Shown here piece by piece: positions 8,033-18,307 of a DNA stretch of 64,000 nucleotides. The notes below the pieces were generated by a model. It was not told the DNA's origin and did not search any database. It was given only the letters and a program-made list of their open reading frames with translations. The stretch's first letter is position 1. The number at the start of each line of letters is the position of its first letter. Source of the stretch: Dokdonella immobilis (GTDB taxonomy: Bacteria > Pseudomonadota > Gammaproteobacteria > Xanthomonadales > Rhodanobacteraceae); contig NZ_FOVF01000018.1 in assembly GCF_900115085.1 (NCBI RefSeq), positions 25,813 through 89,812 of the forward strand, read 5' to 3'. The translations under genes were made by a program, and so were the position numbers.

Positions 8033-8842
8033 TTACTTCCTCGCGGCTGCGGGCGCCGGAACTGCCTGACCGCCTTCGACGCGGGATCCGATGGCGAAGA
8101 AGTCATGCAGGTCATGCGCGAACTCGTCGAAGCGTGCGTAGATCAGTCGATTGCTGCGCACGTAGAAGTTGTAGGCGAGCACCGCGGGGATGGCGACGAA
8201 CAGACCGACGGCGGTCATGATCAGTGCCTCACCGACAGGGCCGGCCACTGCTTCCATCGATGCAGAACCAGTCGACGCGATTTTGATCAGGGCGTGGTAG
8301 ATGCCCCAGACCGTACCGAGCAGACCGACGAACGGCGCGGTCGATCCGACCGTGGCGAGCACGGTCAGGCCGCCTTCGAGACGCATGCTTTCGCGGGCGA
8401 CACCCTGGCGCAGCGCGCGATCGATGAACTCGGAGCGGTTCAGGGCCTCGACCAGACGGCTGCCTTCATGGCGCGTGTGGTGCTGGGCAGCGGTTGCCGC
8501 CTCGAGCGCGATCTTCGAGAACGGCTCGGACTTCGGCTGCTCCTCGAGGAAGCGGATGGCTTCCTGGGCGGAAGGCGTCTCCCAGAAGGTGTGGATGACC
8601 CGATCCATGCGCGAACGCACCATCGTGTTGCGAATGAAATTCGCAATGATGAAGTAGATCGACAAAACCGACATCGTCACGAGGGTGATGAAGACCACCC
8701 AGCCGACCAGGTCGAAGTTGTGGATAAGATGATCAAAGCCCATCTGCGACATCGCTTGGGCATTGCTGCCACCGCCGGGAATGGGTGGGGGCATGGCACC
8801 TGACTGATCCGCAGGCGAGGTCGAAGAAGCATCTTGCTGCAT
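8033..8842 (-). CDS. exbB: MotA/TolQ/ExbB proton channel family protein
   Basis: A 269 aa inner-membrane protein with a Pro/Ser-rich N-terminus, a first transmembrane segment at about residues 45-70 (LVGWVVFITLVTMSVLSIYF), a cytoplasmic helical region, and two C-terminal helices. The last contains the family signature region LGTVWGIYHALIKIA and VGEALIMTAVGLFVAIPAVL. It forms the pentameric channel around ExbD and uses the proton gradient to energise TonB. tonB ends 20 bp upstream. Confidence 0.94.
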   Translation of the reverse strand: MQQDASSTSPADQSGAMPPPIPGGGSNAQAMSQMGFDHLIHNFDLVGWVVFITLVTMSVLSIYFIIANFIRNTMVRSRMDRVIHTFWETPSAQEAIRFLEEQPKSEPFSKIALEAATAAQHHTRHEGSRLVEALNRSEFIDRALRQGVARESMRLEGGLTVLATVGSTAPFVGLLGTVWGIYHALIKIASTGSASMEAVAGPVGEALIMTAVGLFVAIPAVLAYNFYVRSNRLIYARFDEFAHDLHDFFAIGSRVEGGQAVPAPAAARK

Positions 8843-8862
8843 GGCGCTACCTTAGATGATTG

Positions 8863-9519
8863 CTACTGGTTGAGGTTGAACTCGATGGGTACCAAGGCGT
8901 AACCGCGACTCGCCTGGCCGTTCTTGACGCCGGCATTGAAGACCCATGTCTTCACTGCCGCAATGGCCGCCTGGTCGAGCACTCTGTATCCGCTGGTCTT
9001 CTCTACTGTGATCTCCTCCGGCTTGCCGTCGAGGCCAACCAGAACTTTCAGTACGACCTTGCCTTCCATACGCTGGCGCACAGCCTGCGGTGGATACTTC
9101 GGCGGTCGAAGCCTACGGTAACTGATATTTTCGCTCGGTGCGATATCCACGGGCGGCGCCGGCGGTGCCGGCGGCGCAGGTGGCGGCGCAGCAACTGCCA
9201 TCGGCGAGGCTTCCTCGACGATGACGGGCGGCGGCGGCTCCGGTGGCGGCGTCGGCGGCGGCTTGATCTTCTCGATCACCTTCGGCGGCGGTTTCTTTGG
9301 CGGCTCCGGCGGCGGTGGCGGCGGCGGCGGGGGTGGCGGTGGCGGTTCGATGAACTCGACCGTCACCTTGTTGTCGATCTTCTTCTCCGGCGCTTCCGGC
9401 GGCGACGCTGGGGTTGCCAGCAAGGCCAGGGCGAAAACGTGCACGGTGAACGCGCCGGAAAGGGCCGACACGCGGCGCCAGTTGAATTTTTCGCGTTCGG
9501 GTAGGTAGACGTCAGCCAT
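8863..9519 (-). CDS. tonB: TonB energy transducer
   Basis: A 218 aa periplasm-spanning protein. It has one N-terminal helix (about residues 15-36), a Pro-rich linker with a run of 13 consecutive prolines followed by Pro/Lys and Pro/Glu repeats, and a C-terminal TonB domain with YPPQAVRQRMEGKVVLKVLV and a GYRVLDQAAIAAVKTW segment. It transfers energy from ExbB-ExbD to outer-membrane receptors. ATG at 9519 places the membrane helix normally; the frame stays open further upstream but without features. In this clade TonB serves many receptors for iron complexes and plant or polymer-derived carbohydrates. Confidence 0.95.
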   Translation of the reverse strand: MADVYLPEREKFNWRRVSALSGAFTVHVFALALLATPASPPEAPEKKIDNKVTVEFIEPPPPPPPPPPPPPEPPKKPPPKVIEKIKPPPTPPPEPPPPVIVEEASPMAVAAPPPAPPAPPAPPVDIAPSENISYRRLRPPKYPPQAVRQRMEGKVVLKVLVGLDGKPEEITVEKTSGYRVLDQAAIAAVKTWVFNAGVKNGQASRGYALVPIEFNLNQ

Positions 9520-9705
9520 CGGTGTTGACCAAACAGTTGTTGTTCTTGCGAGCGAACCGCCGGAGTCCCCGCGGTCGTGGCTGGCGCCAGTCACGCAAAG
9601 CGTAGCCCGGCACGGTACAACACCCGCCCGCTTTCCGACAAGGGTCGCTGGCCACCGCGATGGCCGATTGTGCGGGCTCCCGGCTTGTCATGCCGACGGT
9701 CAGGC

Positions 9706-10986
9706 TCATTTCTTGCCGGTCCGCTTGAGCTTGACCCCGGACTGGATTGCCTTGATCCGTTGCGCGGCCATGGTCTTCGCGCTCGGGAACCCTTCGGCCT
9801 TGCGCCAGGCCGCGAGGGCGGCGGCGTCGTTGCCGGCGTAGCTCTCGATGTCGCCAAGCAGGACATAGGCTTCGCCTTCCTGACGCAGGCCTCCGCGCTG
9901 GATCGCGCGCTCCAGGGCCTGTTTGGCTTCGGCATTGCGTTCCGAATAGAACAGCATGTAGCCGAGCTGGTAATCGATGTTGCCATCGGTTGCTTGTGCC
10001 GAGGCCTTGCCATAGGCCTCGATCGCACAGGCATCATCCTCGGCCTGGCTGCAGACGTCGCCAAGCAGCTTGTTGGCCTCGAAATTCGTGCTGACGATGC
10101 CCTTGTCCATGCCTTCGCGGAGGGTCGCCGCGGCTTCCTTCGGCTTGTCGGCGTTGGCATACAGCTTTGCCAGCTGCAGGTAATCCTCGGAGCTGGCGAT
10201 CAGGCCATCGCTCTTTGCCTTGCTGAGGACTTCGATTGCCTGCGGATACTGGTCGTTGTTGACGTAGATGGTGGCGAGCTGCTTGAGCAGCTTGATGTCC
10301 TTCGGATTCTTGGCGAGCTGTTCCTTGACCACCTTGGCCGCTTCATCGTACTGGTCCAGTTCGAACAGGCTGGCCATGAGGATCTGGTTCCAGCTCTCCT
10401 TCGGCTCGGTGCTGGCCGCGATGGCCTTCTTCATCGTGTCGATGGCTTCCTGAAACTTGTCGAGGCGGTAGTAGATGTTGCCGAGCAAGGCCAGTTGTTC
10501 GGCGTCTTCACTGCCGGTTTCCTTCTTGAAGCGGGCCAGGGTCGCCAGCGCATCGTCGTACTTCTCGGTCTGCACCTGGAACTGGGCGAGCTGGTAGATC
10601 AGGTCGTAGTGGGTGCTGTTCGGCAAAGAGTCGAGTTCGATGGCGCGCTTGGTCGCGGCGATCGCCTGGTCTTCCTTTTCCTGGTCCCAGTACACGCGTG
10701 CCAGCAGCTGCTGTGCGAAGGCTTCGGCGTAGGGGCCGATCTTCTTGTTCTCGAGGGCTTTCTCGATCAACGGCAGGGCCTCGTCGTCCTTGCCGTCGTT
10801 GACCAGATCGGTCGCCTTGCTGAGGTCGCGCTGTTCGCGCGAGGACATGCTGGGCTTCGGATCCGTGCGCGTGGCGTTCGGATACTTGGCCTCTTGCTTG
10901 TCCTTCTTGGCGGCCTGCAGCGCCGATGCGGAGAACACCAGCACGGCCGCGCAAAGCGCGATGCGTGCAAGCTTGAAAAACTTCAT
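9706..10986 (-). CDS. secreted tetratricopeptide-repeat protein, TonB-associated
   Basis: A 426 aa protein with a Sec signal peptide (LCAAVLVFSASALQA, cleavage about residue 23) followed almost entirely by TPR-type helical hairpins, for example AEAFAQQLLARVYWDQEKED and YRLDKFQEAIDTMKKAI. It sits 186 bp upstream of tonB in the same direction, so it probably belongs to the TonB operon. TPR proteins genetically linked to TonB systems (TtpC in Vibrio) are needed for energy transduction to some receptors; a similar role is inferred here. ATG at 10986 has AGGA at good spacing; ATG at 10992 is an alternative. Confidence 0.8.
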   Translation of the reverse strand: MKFFKLARIALCAAVLVFSASALQAAKKDKQEAKYPNATRTDPKPSMSSREQRDLSKATDLVNDGKDDEALPLIEKALENKKIGPYAEAFAQQLLARVYWDQEKEDQAIAATKRAIELDSLPNSTHYDLIYQLAQFQVQTEKYDDALATLARFKKETGSEDAEQLALLGNIYYRLDKFQEAIDTMKKAIAASTEPKESWNQILMASLFELDQYDEAAKVVKEQLAKNPKDIKLLKQLATIYVNNDQYPQAIEVLSKAKSDGLIASSEDYLQLAKLYANADKPKEAAATLREGMDKGIVSTNFEANKLLGDVCSQAEDDACAIEAYGKASAQATDGNIDYQLGYMLFYSERNAEAKQALERAIQRGGLRQEGEAYVLLGDIESYAGNDAAALAAWRKAEGFPSAKTMAAQRIKAIQSGVKLKRTGKK

Positions 10987-11117
10987 GATCATTCCTCGAC
11001 TGGATGGTTTGGGGAGCCTGGCACCCCGTGGACGGATGATTTCTGGTCTTCGGAGCGTACCGCCGGGACGGCTGCCTGTACAGGCGTGACGACGCAATAA
11101 TTGGTGGCGCACCGATT

Positions 11118-11133
11118 GTTGCAATGCTGCAAC
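11118..11133. promoter_or_regulatory. 16-bp palindrome upstream of the TPR-tonB operon
   Basis: GTTGCAATGCTGCAAC is an inverted repeat (6-bp arms, 4 nt centre) located about 130 bp upstream of the TPR gene, in the 247 bp spacer after gyrB. An AT-rich stretch at 11191-11207 is close by. It could be an operator for the TonB operon; no match to a Fur box is visible. Confidence 0.3.
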
Positions 11134-11233
11134 GCGCGAACGCAGCGGCCGGGGTCAGGTTCGCCCGGGCCGCCCTGTCCTTGTCGTATACAGATATATA
11201 AATTGTCAGGGCGCGCGCCCGCGCCCGGATCGA

Positions 11234-13719
<2,486 letters not shown>

Positions 13720-13720
13720 G

Positions 13721-14794
13721 TCAGCGACGAATTCGGCCCTGTTCCACGTGGAACACCTGGAGCGGATGGGCCAATTCGCTGAGACCCGTCGGCAGTTCGG
13801 TTCCGGTTACGAGCACCTGCGCGCCACTTCCCTGCGCGAGCTGGACGACTCGCGACTGATGGTCGCGGTCGAGTTCCGAAGCGAGGTCGTCCAGGCAAAG
13901 TACGGGGGCCTCCCCACATTGCTCGGCATACAATCGAGCCTGGGCAAAAACGAGCGCCAGCGCGCAGAGCTTCTCCTGGCCGCGCGAAAGATGCTCCCGA
14001 CGAGGAGCGTGCTCAAACCCGATCGACCAGTCCGCCCGATGCGGGCCGCGCCCGGTGAAACCACGCTCCAGATCGCGGCCGCGACCCTCGAGCAGCGCTT
14101 CGGCGAGACTGAGGCCCTCCTTCCAGCCCCACTGGAGATGCACAGACACGGCGCCGAGTTCGCCGAGAAATCCATCGAGGATTTCGTCCAGGACCGGTCG
14201 CAACCGCTCGATGTAGGACTGGCGCATGGCAGTGATCCGCGATCCCGCGTCGGCCATCTCGATTTCCCAAGGCTCCAGGCCTCCGGCCCGCGCCCCATCG
14301 CGCAAGACCATGTTGCGCTGTCGAAGCGCGCGTTGATATCGGCGCCAACAGGAAAGAAAGGTCGGTTCCACGTGGAACACCCCCCAATCGAGATAGCGGC
14401 GACGCTCCTCGGCAACCCTGTTGATTAACTCGTGTGAACCCGGCTCGAAGCAGACCACGGCGCAGGCACCAACCAACCCGGCGATCCCGGTAGCGACCCC
14501 ATCGAGGCGAGCGTCGAGACGGCCCTCGCTGCGAGCCAGACCCAGGCGACGCTCGCTGCCGTCGGCTCGCAGCAGCCGACCGAACACGGAAAAGCCCGGG
14601 CTACCCAACCGCGTCAGCGAATCACGCGCACCCCGGCGAAAGGACCGACCGTGCGAAAGCAGGTAAGCCGCTTCGAGCAGGCTCGATTTGCCGGCACCGT
14701 TCGGGCCGACGAACGCCGTCCAGCCGCTATCCAGCGCGAGGTCCAAATCCTCGACGAGGCGCAGGTTCTGGATCCGCAGCTCTCTGAGTACCAT
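13721..14794 (-). CDS. recF: DNA replication/repair protein RecF
   Basis: A 357 aa SMC-like ABC ATPase that loads RecA at gaps together with RecO and RecR. The Walker A motif is GPNGAGKSS at residues 30-38. The ABC signature region is HLSRGQEKLCALALVFAQAR and the Walker B is APVLCLDDLASELD near the C-terminus. The start at 14794 gives the expected MVLRELRIQNLR N-terminus. It lies between dnaN (77 bp upstream) and gyrB. Two near-identical FHVE codon blocks, at about residues 139-144 and 347-352, are also parS-like ParB sites. Confidence 0.95.
   Translation of the reverse strand: MVLRELRIQNLRLVEDLDLALDSGWTAFVGPNGAGKSSLLEAAYLLSHGRSFRRGARDSLTRLGSPGFSVFGRLLRADGSERRLGLARSEGRLDARLDGVATGIAGLVGACAVVCFEPGSHELINRVAEERRRYLDWGVFHVEPTFLSCWRRYQRALRQRNMVLRDGARAGGLEPWEIEMADAGSRITAMRQSYIERLRPVLDEILDGFLGELGAVSVHLQWGWKEGLSLAEALLEGRGRDLERGFTGRGPHRADWSIGFEHAPRREHLSRGQEKLCALALVFAQARLYAEQCGEAPVLCLDDLASELDRDHQSRVVQLAQGSGAQVLVTGTELPTGLSELAHPLQVFHVEQGRIRR
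13740..13755. other. parS centromere site (ParB binding), copy 1
   Basis: TGTTCCACGTGGAACA is a perfect 16-bp palindrome identical to the Pseudomonas-type parS consensus, as I recall it. It lies inside the last codons of recF, about 2.3 kb from the candidate oriC, the normal neighbourhood for parS. ParB spreads from such sites to load SMC and segregate origins. parA and parB are not in the window. Confidence 0.85.
14364..14379. other. parS centromere site, copy 2
   Basis: GGTTCCACGTGGAACA differs from the 16-bp parS consensus only at the first base and contains the full 14-bp palindrome GTTCCACGTGGAAC. It is inside recF, 624 bp from copy 1. Two copies so close to the origin make chance unlikely. 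Confidence 0.8.
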
Positions 14795-14810
14795 GCGCCT
14801 GCCCTACCGG

Positions 14811-14848
14811 AAAAGACAGGGCCCGCGCATCCTGCGATACGCGGGCCC
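14811..14848 (-). terminator. hairpin terminator or attenuator between dnaN and recF
   Basis: On the minus strand the 9-bp arms GGGCCCGCG (14848-14840) and CGCGGGCCC (14827-14819) enclose 12 nt and are followed by TGTCTTTTCC. It lies 24 nt after the dnaN stop and 25 nt before the recF start. It probably ends or reduces transcription from dnaN, keeping RecF low. Confidence 0.65.
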
Positions 14849-14871
14849 CGGAACAAACATGTGCGAGACGA

Positions 14872-15972
14872 TCAGAGACGCAGCGGCATGACCACATGCC
14901 GCGTGTCATCCGAGTCGACCTTGCGCAACAGACAACTCGACTGCGCATCGCGCAGGCTCAGCACGATCTCGTCGCCACTCAGCGCAGCCAGGGCATCCAT
15001 CAGATAATTGACATTGAAACCGACGCTGAGATCGGAAACCGACGTCTGCACTTCAAGTTCCTCGACCGCCTCTTCCTGCTCGGGGTTGTGCGCGACGATG
15101 CGCAACCGATTCGGATTGACCTCGAGCTTGACGCCCCGGTACTTCTCGTTGGACAGGATCGCGGCACGCTGCAAGGCGAAACGCAGATCCTCGCGTCCGA
15201 CCCGGATGTCCTTGTCGGCGCCGATCGGGATGACCGCCTCGTAGTCCGGGAAGCGTCCATCGATCAACTTCGAGGTGAACGTGACGCCACCACGACGCAC
15301 GCGCAAATGATTGCGCCCAAGCTCGAGTTCGACCAGGCCTTCACCGGCCTCGAACAAGCCCTGCAATTCGAGCACGCCCTTGCGCGGAATGATGATCTGG
15401 CGCCGTGTCGAAATCTGAGAATCGAGCTTGGTCTCGGCCAGGGCCAGGCGATGACCATCGGTAGCCACGCAGCGCAGGGTGTCTTCGCGCACATCGAGCA
15501 ACAAGCCGTTCAGGTAGTAACGGACATCCTGGTGCGCCATCGCGAACGCTGTCCGACCGATAAGGTCCTTCAAGGTCGCTTCCGGAAGGCTGATCCGCTC
15601 GACCAGATCGATGTTGTCGATGACCGGGAACTCGCTCGCTGGAAGGGTCGAAAGGGTGAACCGGCTGCGCCCTGCACTGACCGACACGCGATCGCCATTC
15701 TGCTCGATCTTGACCTTGGCCCCGTCCGGCAGGGCGCGGCAAATATCGAACAGCTTGCGCGCCGGGATCGTGACCTCACCCTCGATCAGATCGTCCGCGG
15801 CCGTGCGCGCGATCATTTCGACTTCGAGATCGGTGCCGGTAAAAGACACTTCCGAGCCGCTCACGTTGACCAGCAGATTCGACAGCACCGGCAAGGTCTG
15901 GCGCCTTTCGACGACGCCTACGACCTGCTGCAGCGGTTTCAGCAAGCCTTCCCGAGGCAGAATGAAGCGCAT
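14872..15972 (-). CDS. dnaN: DNA polymerase III beta sliding clamp
   Basis: A 366 aa protein, the same length as E. coli DnaN. It starts MRFILPREGLLKPLQQVVGV and ends DDTRHVVMPLRL, both typical. Three repeated clamp domains can be followed, with QDVRYYLNGLLLDV in the middle and AHNPEQEEAVEELEV later. The ring dimer tethers the replicase and repair polymerases to DNA. AGGAAGGGACC lies just before the ATG. It is downstream of dnaA across the candidate origin and is followed by a hairpin that may separate it from recF. Confidence 0.97.
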   Translation of the reverse strand: MRFILPREGLLKPLQQVVGVVERRQTLPVLSNLLVNVSGSEVSFTGTDLEVEMIARTAADDLIEGEVTIPARKLFDICRALPDGAKVKIEQNGDRVSVSAGRSRFTLSTLPASEFPVIDNIDLVERISLPEATLKDLIGRTAFAMAHQDVRYYLNGLLLDVREDTLRCVATDGHRLALAETKLDSQISTRRQIIIPRKGVLELQGLFEAGEGLVELELGRNHLRVRRGGVTFTSKLIDGRFPDYEAVIPIGADKDIRVGREDLRFALQRAAILSNEKYRGVKLEVNPNRLRIVAHNPEQEEAVEELEVQTSVSDLSVGFNVNYLMDALAALSGDEIVLSLRDAQSSCLLRKVDSDDTRHVVMPLRL

Positions 15973-16180
15973 GATTGGTCCCTTCCTGTTTCTGGCTTTG
16001 GTTGTAATGAAGATTTATGGTGGTAGCAGGCTTTGGGGATAACACGCACACCGACATAAAAGCTTCTATAATCAATATGTTGGAACGGAAACTCCCCTTG
16101 GAAAACACGCCAGCCGGCATGTGCACGACCTGTGGATAATTCTAACCGCTAAATGACTGCACAGTTTATCCACAGCTCGT
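15973..16180. other. oriC: candidate chromosomal replication origin (oriC)
   Basis: The dnaA-dnaN spacer (208 bp) holds two perfect DnaA boxes, TGTGGATAA at 16131-16139 and TTATCCACA at 16166-16174, in opposite orientation, and a one-mismatch box TGGGGATAA at 16034-16042. Between them is an AT-rich stretch (about 16053-16082, including TATAAT) that could unwind. The other flank of dnaA (17498-17660) has no DnaA box. Origins in this position are known in Xanthomonas and Xylella. Confidence 0.75.
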
Positions 16181-17497
16181 TCACCCGGTCAGTATGCGGA
16201 CCAGCTTTTCCCAGTCCTGATTGAGCTTGCCGTCCGTTTCGCGCAGATTGCGCACGGTCCGGCAGGCATGCAGCACGGTGGTGTGGTCGCGGCCGCCGAA
16301 CGCATCGCCAATTTCCGGCAAGCTGTGTTCTGTCATCTCCTTGGCCAGGGCCATGGCGATCTGCCGCGGTCGCGCCACCGAGCGGCTCCGGCGCTTCGAC
16401 AGCAGGTCGGCCATGCGCAGCTGGTAGTACTCGACGACCACCTTCTGGATATTGCCGATACTGATCGCCTGCGCATGCACGGTCAGCAGGTCGCGCAGGG
16501 TTTCCTGGGCAAAAGCGACGTCGACCGCCCGGCCGCCGAAGTTCGAGCGCGCGATCAGGGTGTTCAATGCCCCTTCCAGGTCGCGCACGTTCGAGCGCAT
16601 GCGCTTGGCGATCAGGAAGGCCACGTCCTCGGGGAGCTCGACTCCCTTGCTGGCGGCCTTGCTGAGCAGGATCGCCGCACGCGTTTCGAAGTCCGGTGGC
16701 TCGATGGCGACGGAGAGGCCCCAGCCCAGTCGCGACTTCAGGCGTGGTTCGAGGTTCTCGACCTCTTTTGGAAAGCGGTCGCAGGTCAGGATGATCTGCT
16801 GCTTGCCGTCGAACAGCGCATTGAAGGTATGGAAGAACTCCTCCTGGGTCGTGTTCTTGCCGGCGAAGAACTGGATGTCGTCGATCAGCAGCGCGTCCAC
16901 GCTGCGAAAGCGGCGCTTGAACTCCTCCATGTTCTTGGTGCGCAGGGCATCGATCATGCTGCCGACGAATTGCTCGGAGCGCAGATAGAGGACTTTGCAA
17001 TCGCCATTGTTCTGGCGCATCAGGTTGCCGGCGGCATGCATCAGGTGGGTCTTGCCGAGGCCGGTACCGCCGTACAGCAGCAGCGGATTGAAGGCCCGAC
17101 CCGGGTTGGTCGCGACCTGGATCGCCGCCGCCTTGCCGAGTTCGTTGGTCTTGCCCTCGACGAAACTCTCGAAAGTGTAGCTGGGGTCGAGATTGTGTGC
17201 GGCACCCTGCACCGCGGCCGACTTCGTCGGCGCGCGCCTGGCCGGCGCCTTGCGCGCGCCGAGGGCGCCGACGCCGAGGTTGATCGCAACCGGCTGGCCG
17301 TGCTGGTATTCGATCACTGCACGGATGCGAGCGAGGAAGCGCTCGCGCACCATTTCGAGGGTGTAATCGTTCGGTGCCAGCAGGCGCAGCCCCGCCTCGC
17401 TTTCCGTGGCCTGCAAGGGCTTCAGATAGGTCTGCACGTCTTCGGCGCCGAATTCCGTTTCCAGACGCTCTATGCAGCGTCGCCAAAGCTCGCTCAT
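16181..17497 (-). CDS. dnaA: chromosomal replication initiator protein DnaA
   Basis: A 438 aa AAA+ initiator. Domain I starts [21 protein letters not shown] short variable linker leads to the AAA+ domain with Walker [17 protein letters not shown] and Walker [14 protein letters not shown]. Domain IV carries the DnaA box-binding signature [19 protein letters not shown] at 17497 is chosen because MSELW starts the conserved domain and GAGGAATC lies just upstream. It binds the boxes in the adjacent spacer at 15973-16180 to open the origin, and the same boxes could autoregulate nearby promoters. Confidence 0.98.
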   Translation of the reverse strand: MSELWRRCIERLETEFGAEDVQTYLKPLQATESEAGLRLLAPNDYTLEMVRERFLARIRAVIEYQHGQPVAINLGVGALGARKAPARRAPTKSAAVQGAAHNLDPSYTFESFVEGKTNELGKAAAIQVATNPGRAFNPLLLYGGTGLGKTHLMHAAGNLMRQNNGDCKVLYLRSEQFVGSMIDALRTKNMEEFKRRFRSVDALLIDDIQFFAGKNTTQEEFFHTFNALFDGKQQIILTCDRFPKEVENLEPRLKSRLGWGLSVAIEPPDFETRAAILLSKAASKGVELPEDVAFLIAKRMRSNVRDLEGALNTLIARSNFGGRAVDVAFAQETLRDLLTVHAQAISIGNIQKVVVEYYQLRMADLLSKRRSRSVARPRQIAMALAKEMTEHSLPEIGDAFGGRDHTTVLHACRTVRNLRETDGKLNQDWEKLVRILTG

Positions 17498-17597
17498 GAT
17501 TCCTCGTTCTTGATCAACCTGTGACACGGGCGAGCGCAATGCCCGGCGCGAACAGCGCAGTCTACTCGCCGCCGCCGGATCCGCGCCAGCGCCAAGC

Positions 17598-17627
17598 TTG
17601 ACGCCGCAACCGGCGCGCCACTATCAT
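17598..17627 (+). promoter_or_regulatory. sigma-70 promoter for rpmH-rnpA
   Basis: TTGACG at 17598-17603 and TATCAT at 17622-17627 are separated by 18 bp and precede rpmH by about 33 bp, predicting a start near 17634. The spacing and near-consensus hexamers fit the strongly expressed ribosomal protein gene. Confidence 0.6.
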
Positions 17628-17660
17628 TCGCGCCCTTTTCCCCAAGCCTGGCGCCGACTC

Positions 17661-17801
17661 ATGGCCACCAAACGTACCTATCAGCCGAGCAACCTCAAGC
17701 GCGCGCGCACCCACGGGTTCCGTGCACGCATGAAGACCCGCGGTGGCCGCGCCGTCATCAATGCGCGTCGAGCCAAGGGTCGCAAGCGTCTCGCCGTCTG
17801 A
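17661..17801 (+). CDS. rpmH: 50S ribosomal protein L34
   Basis: A 46 aa, very basic ribosomal protein with the universal pattern [20 protein letters not shown] and the tail [16 protein letters not shown] at 17661 is fixed by the conserved start; the upstream in-frame ATG at 17598 is not used. It is divergent from dnaA and followed by rnpA 19 bp later, the standard bacterial order. Confidence 0.98.
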   Translation: MATKRTYQPSNLKRARTHGFRARMKTRGGRAVINARRAKGRKRLAV

Positions 17802-17820
17802 CCAGACGCCTGGCGCTGGC

Positions 17821-18201
17821 GTGCGGCAGTTCAGCCTGCCGCGCGCGACGCGCCTGCTCAAGGCCGGCGACTTCGCCGCGCTGCGTGGCAACTCCCGCCG
17901 ACTCGGCGCCCGCCACTTCATAGCGGAATACTCCCCGAACTCGCTATCGACCTGCCGACTCGGCCAGGCCGTGTCGCGGCGCGTCTCCAAACGCGCGGTC
18001 GATCGCAACCGCATCAAGCGCCTGGTCCGCGAAAGCTACCGGCTGATCCGCACCGGGCTGCCCACCGTCGACATCCTCCTGATCGCGCGGACCAGCGCCG
18101 TGCAGGCGCCGAGTGCCGAGCTGCGCGCCGACCTCGACGCGCTGTGGAAAAAGCTCATGGCATTGAAGGCCGCGGCCGGCACCGGCACAATGCGCGGCTG
18201 A
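17821..18201 (+). CDS. rnpA: ribonuclease P protein component
   Basis: A 126 aa basic protein with the RnpA signature KRAVDRNRIKRLVRESYR and an N-terminal FSLPRATRLLKAGDFAALR. It assists the catalytic RNA in maturing tRNA 5' ends. GTG at 17821 is the probable start because the family begins just before FSLPR/LTR-like sequence; no clear ribosome binding site is visible, so coupling to rpmH is possible. The usual small neighbour yidD is not present between rnpA and yidC. Confidence 0.93.
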   Translation: MRQFSLPRATRLLKAGDFAALRGNSRRLGARHFIAEYSPNSLSTCRLGQAVSRRVSKRAVDRNRIKRLVRESYRLIRTGLPTVDILLIARTSAVQAPSAELRADLDALWKKLMALKAAAGTGTMRG

Positions 18202-18307
18202 TTGCGCTGCGCGACCGGCCATGGTCGCCGCCATTCGACCGCGCGCTCCCGATATCCCCATCCCGCCGCCGCAACCCGGCGAGCCTGTCCAAGAATCCGA
18301 TATCCCC

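Noticed and set aside
17498..17660. rpmH-dnaA spacer as oriC
   Set aside because: No DnaA box or AT-rich block is present; the dnaA-dnaN spacer has both.
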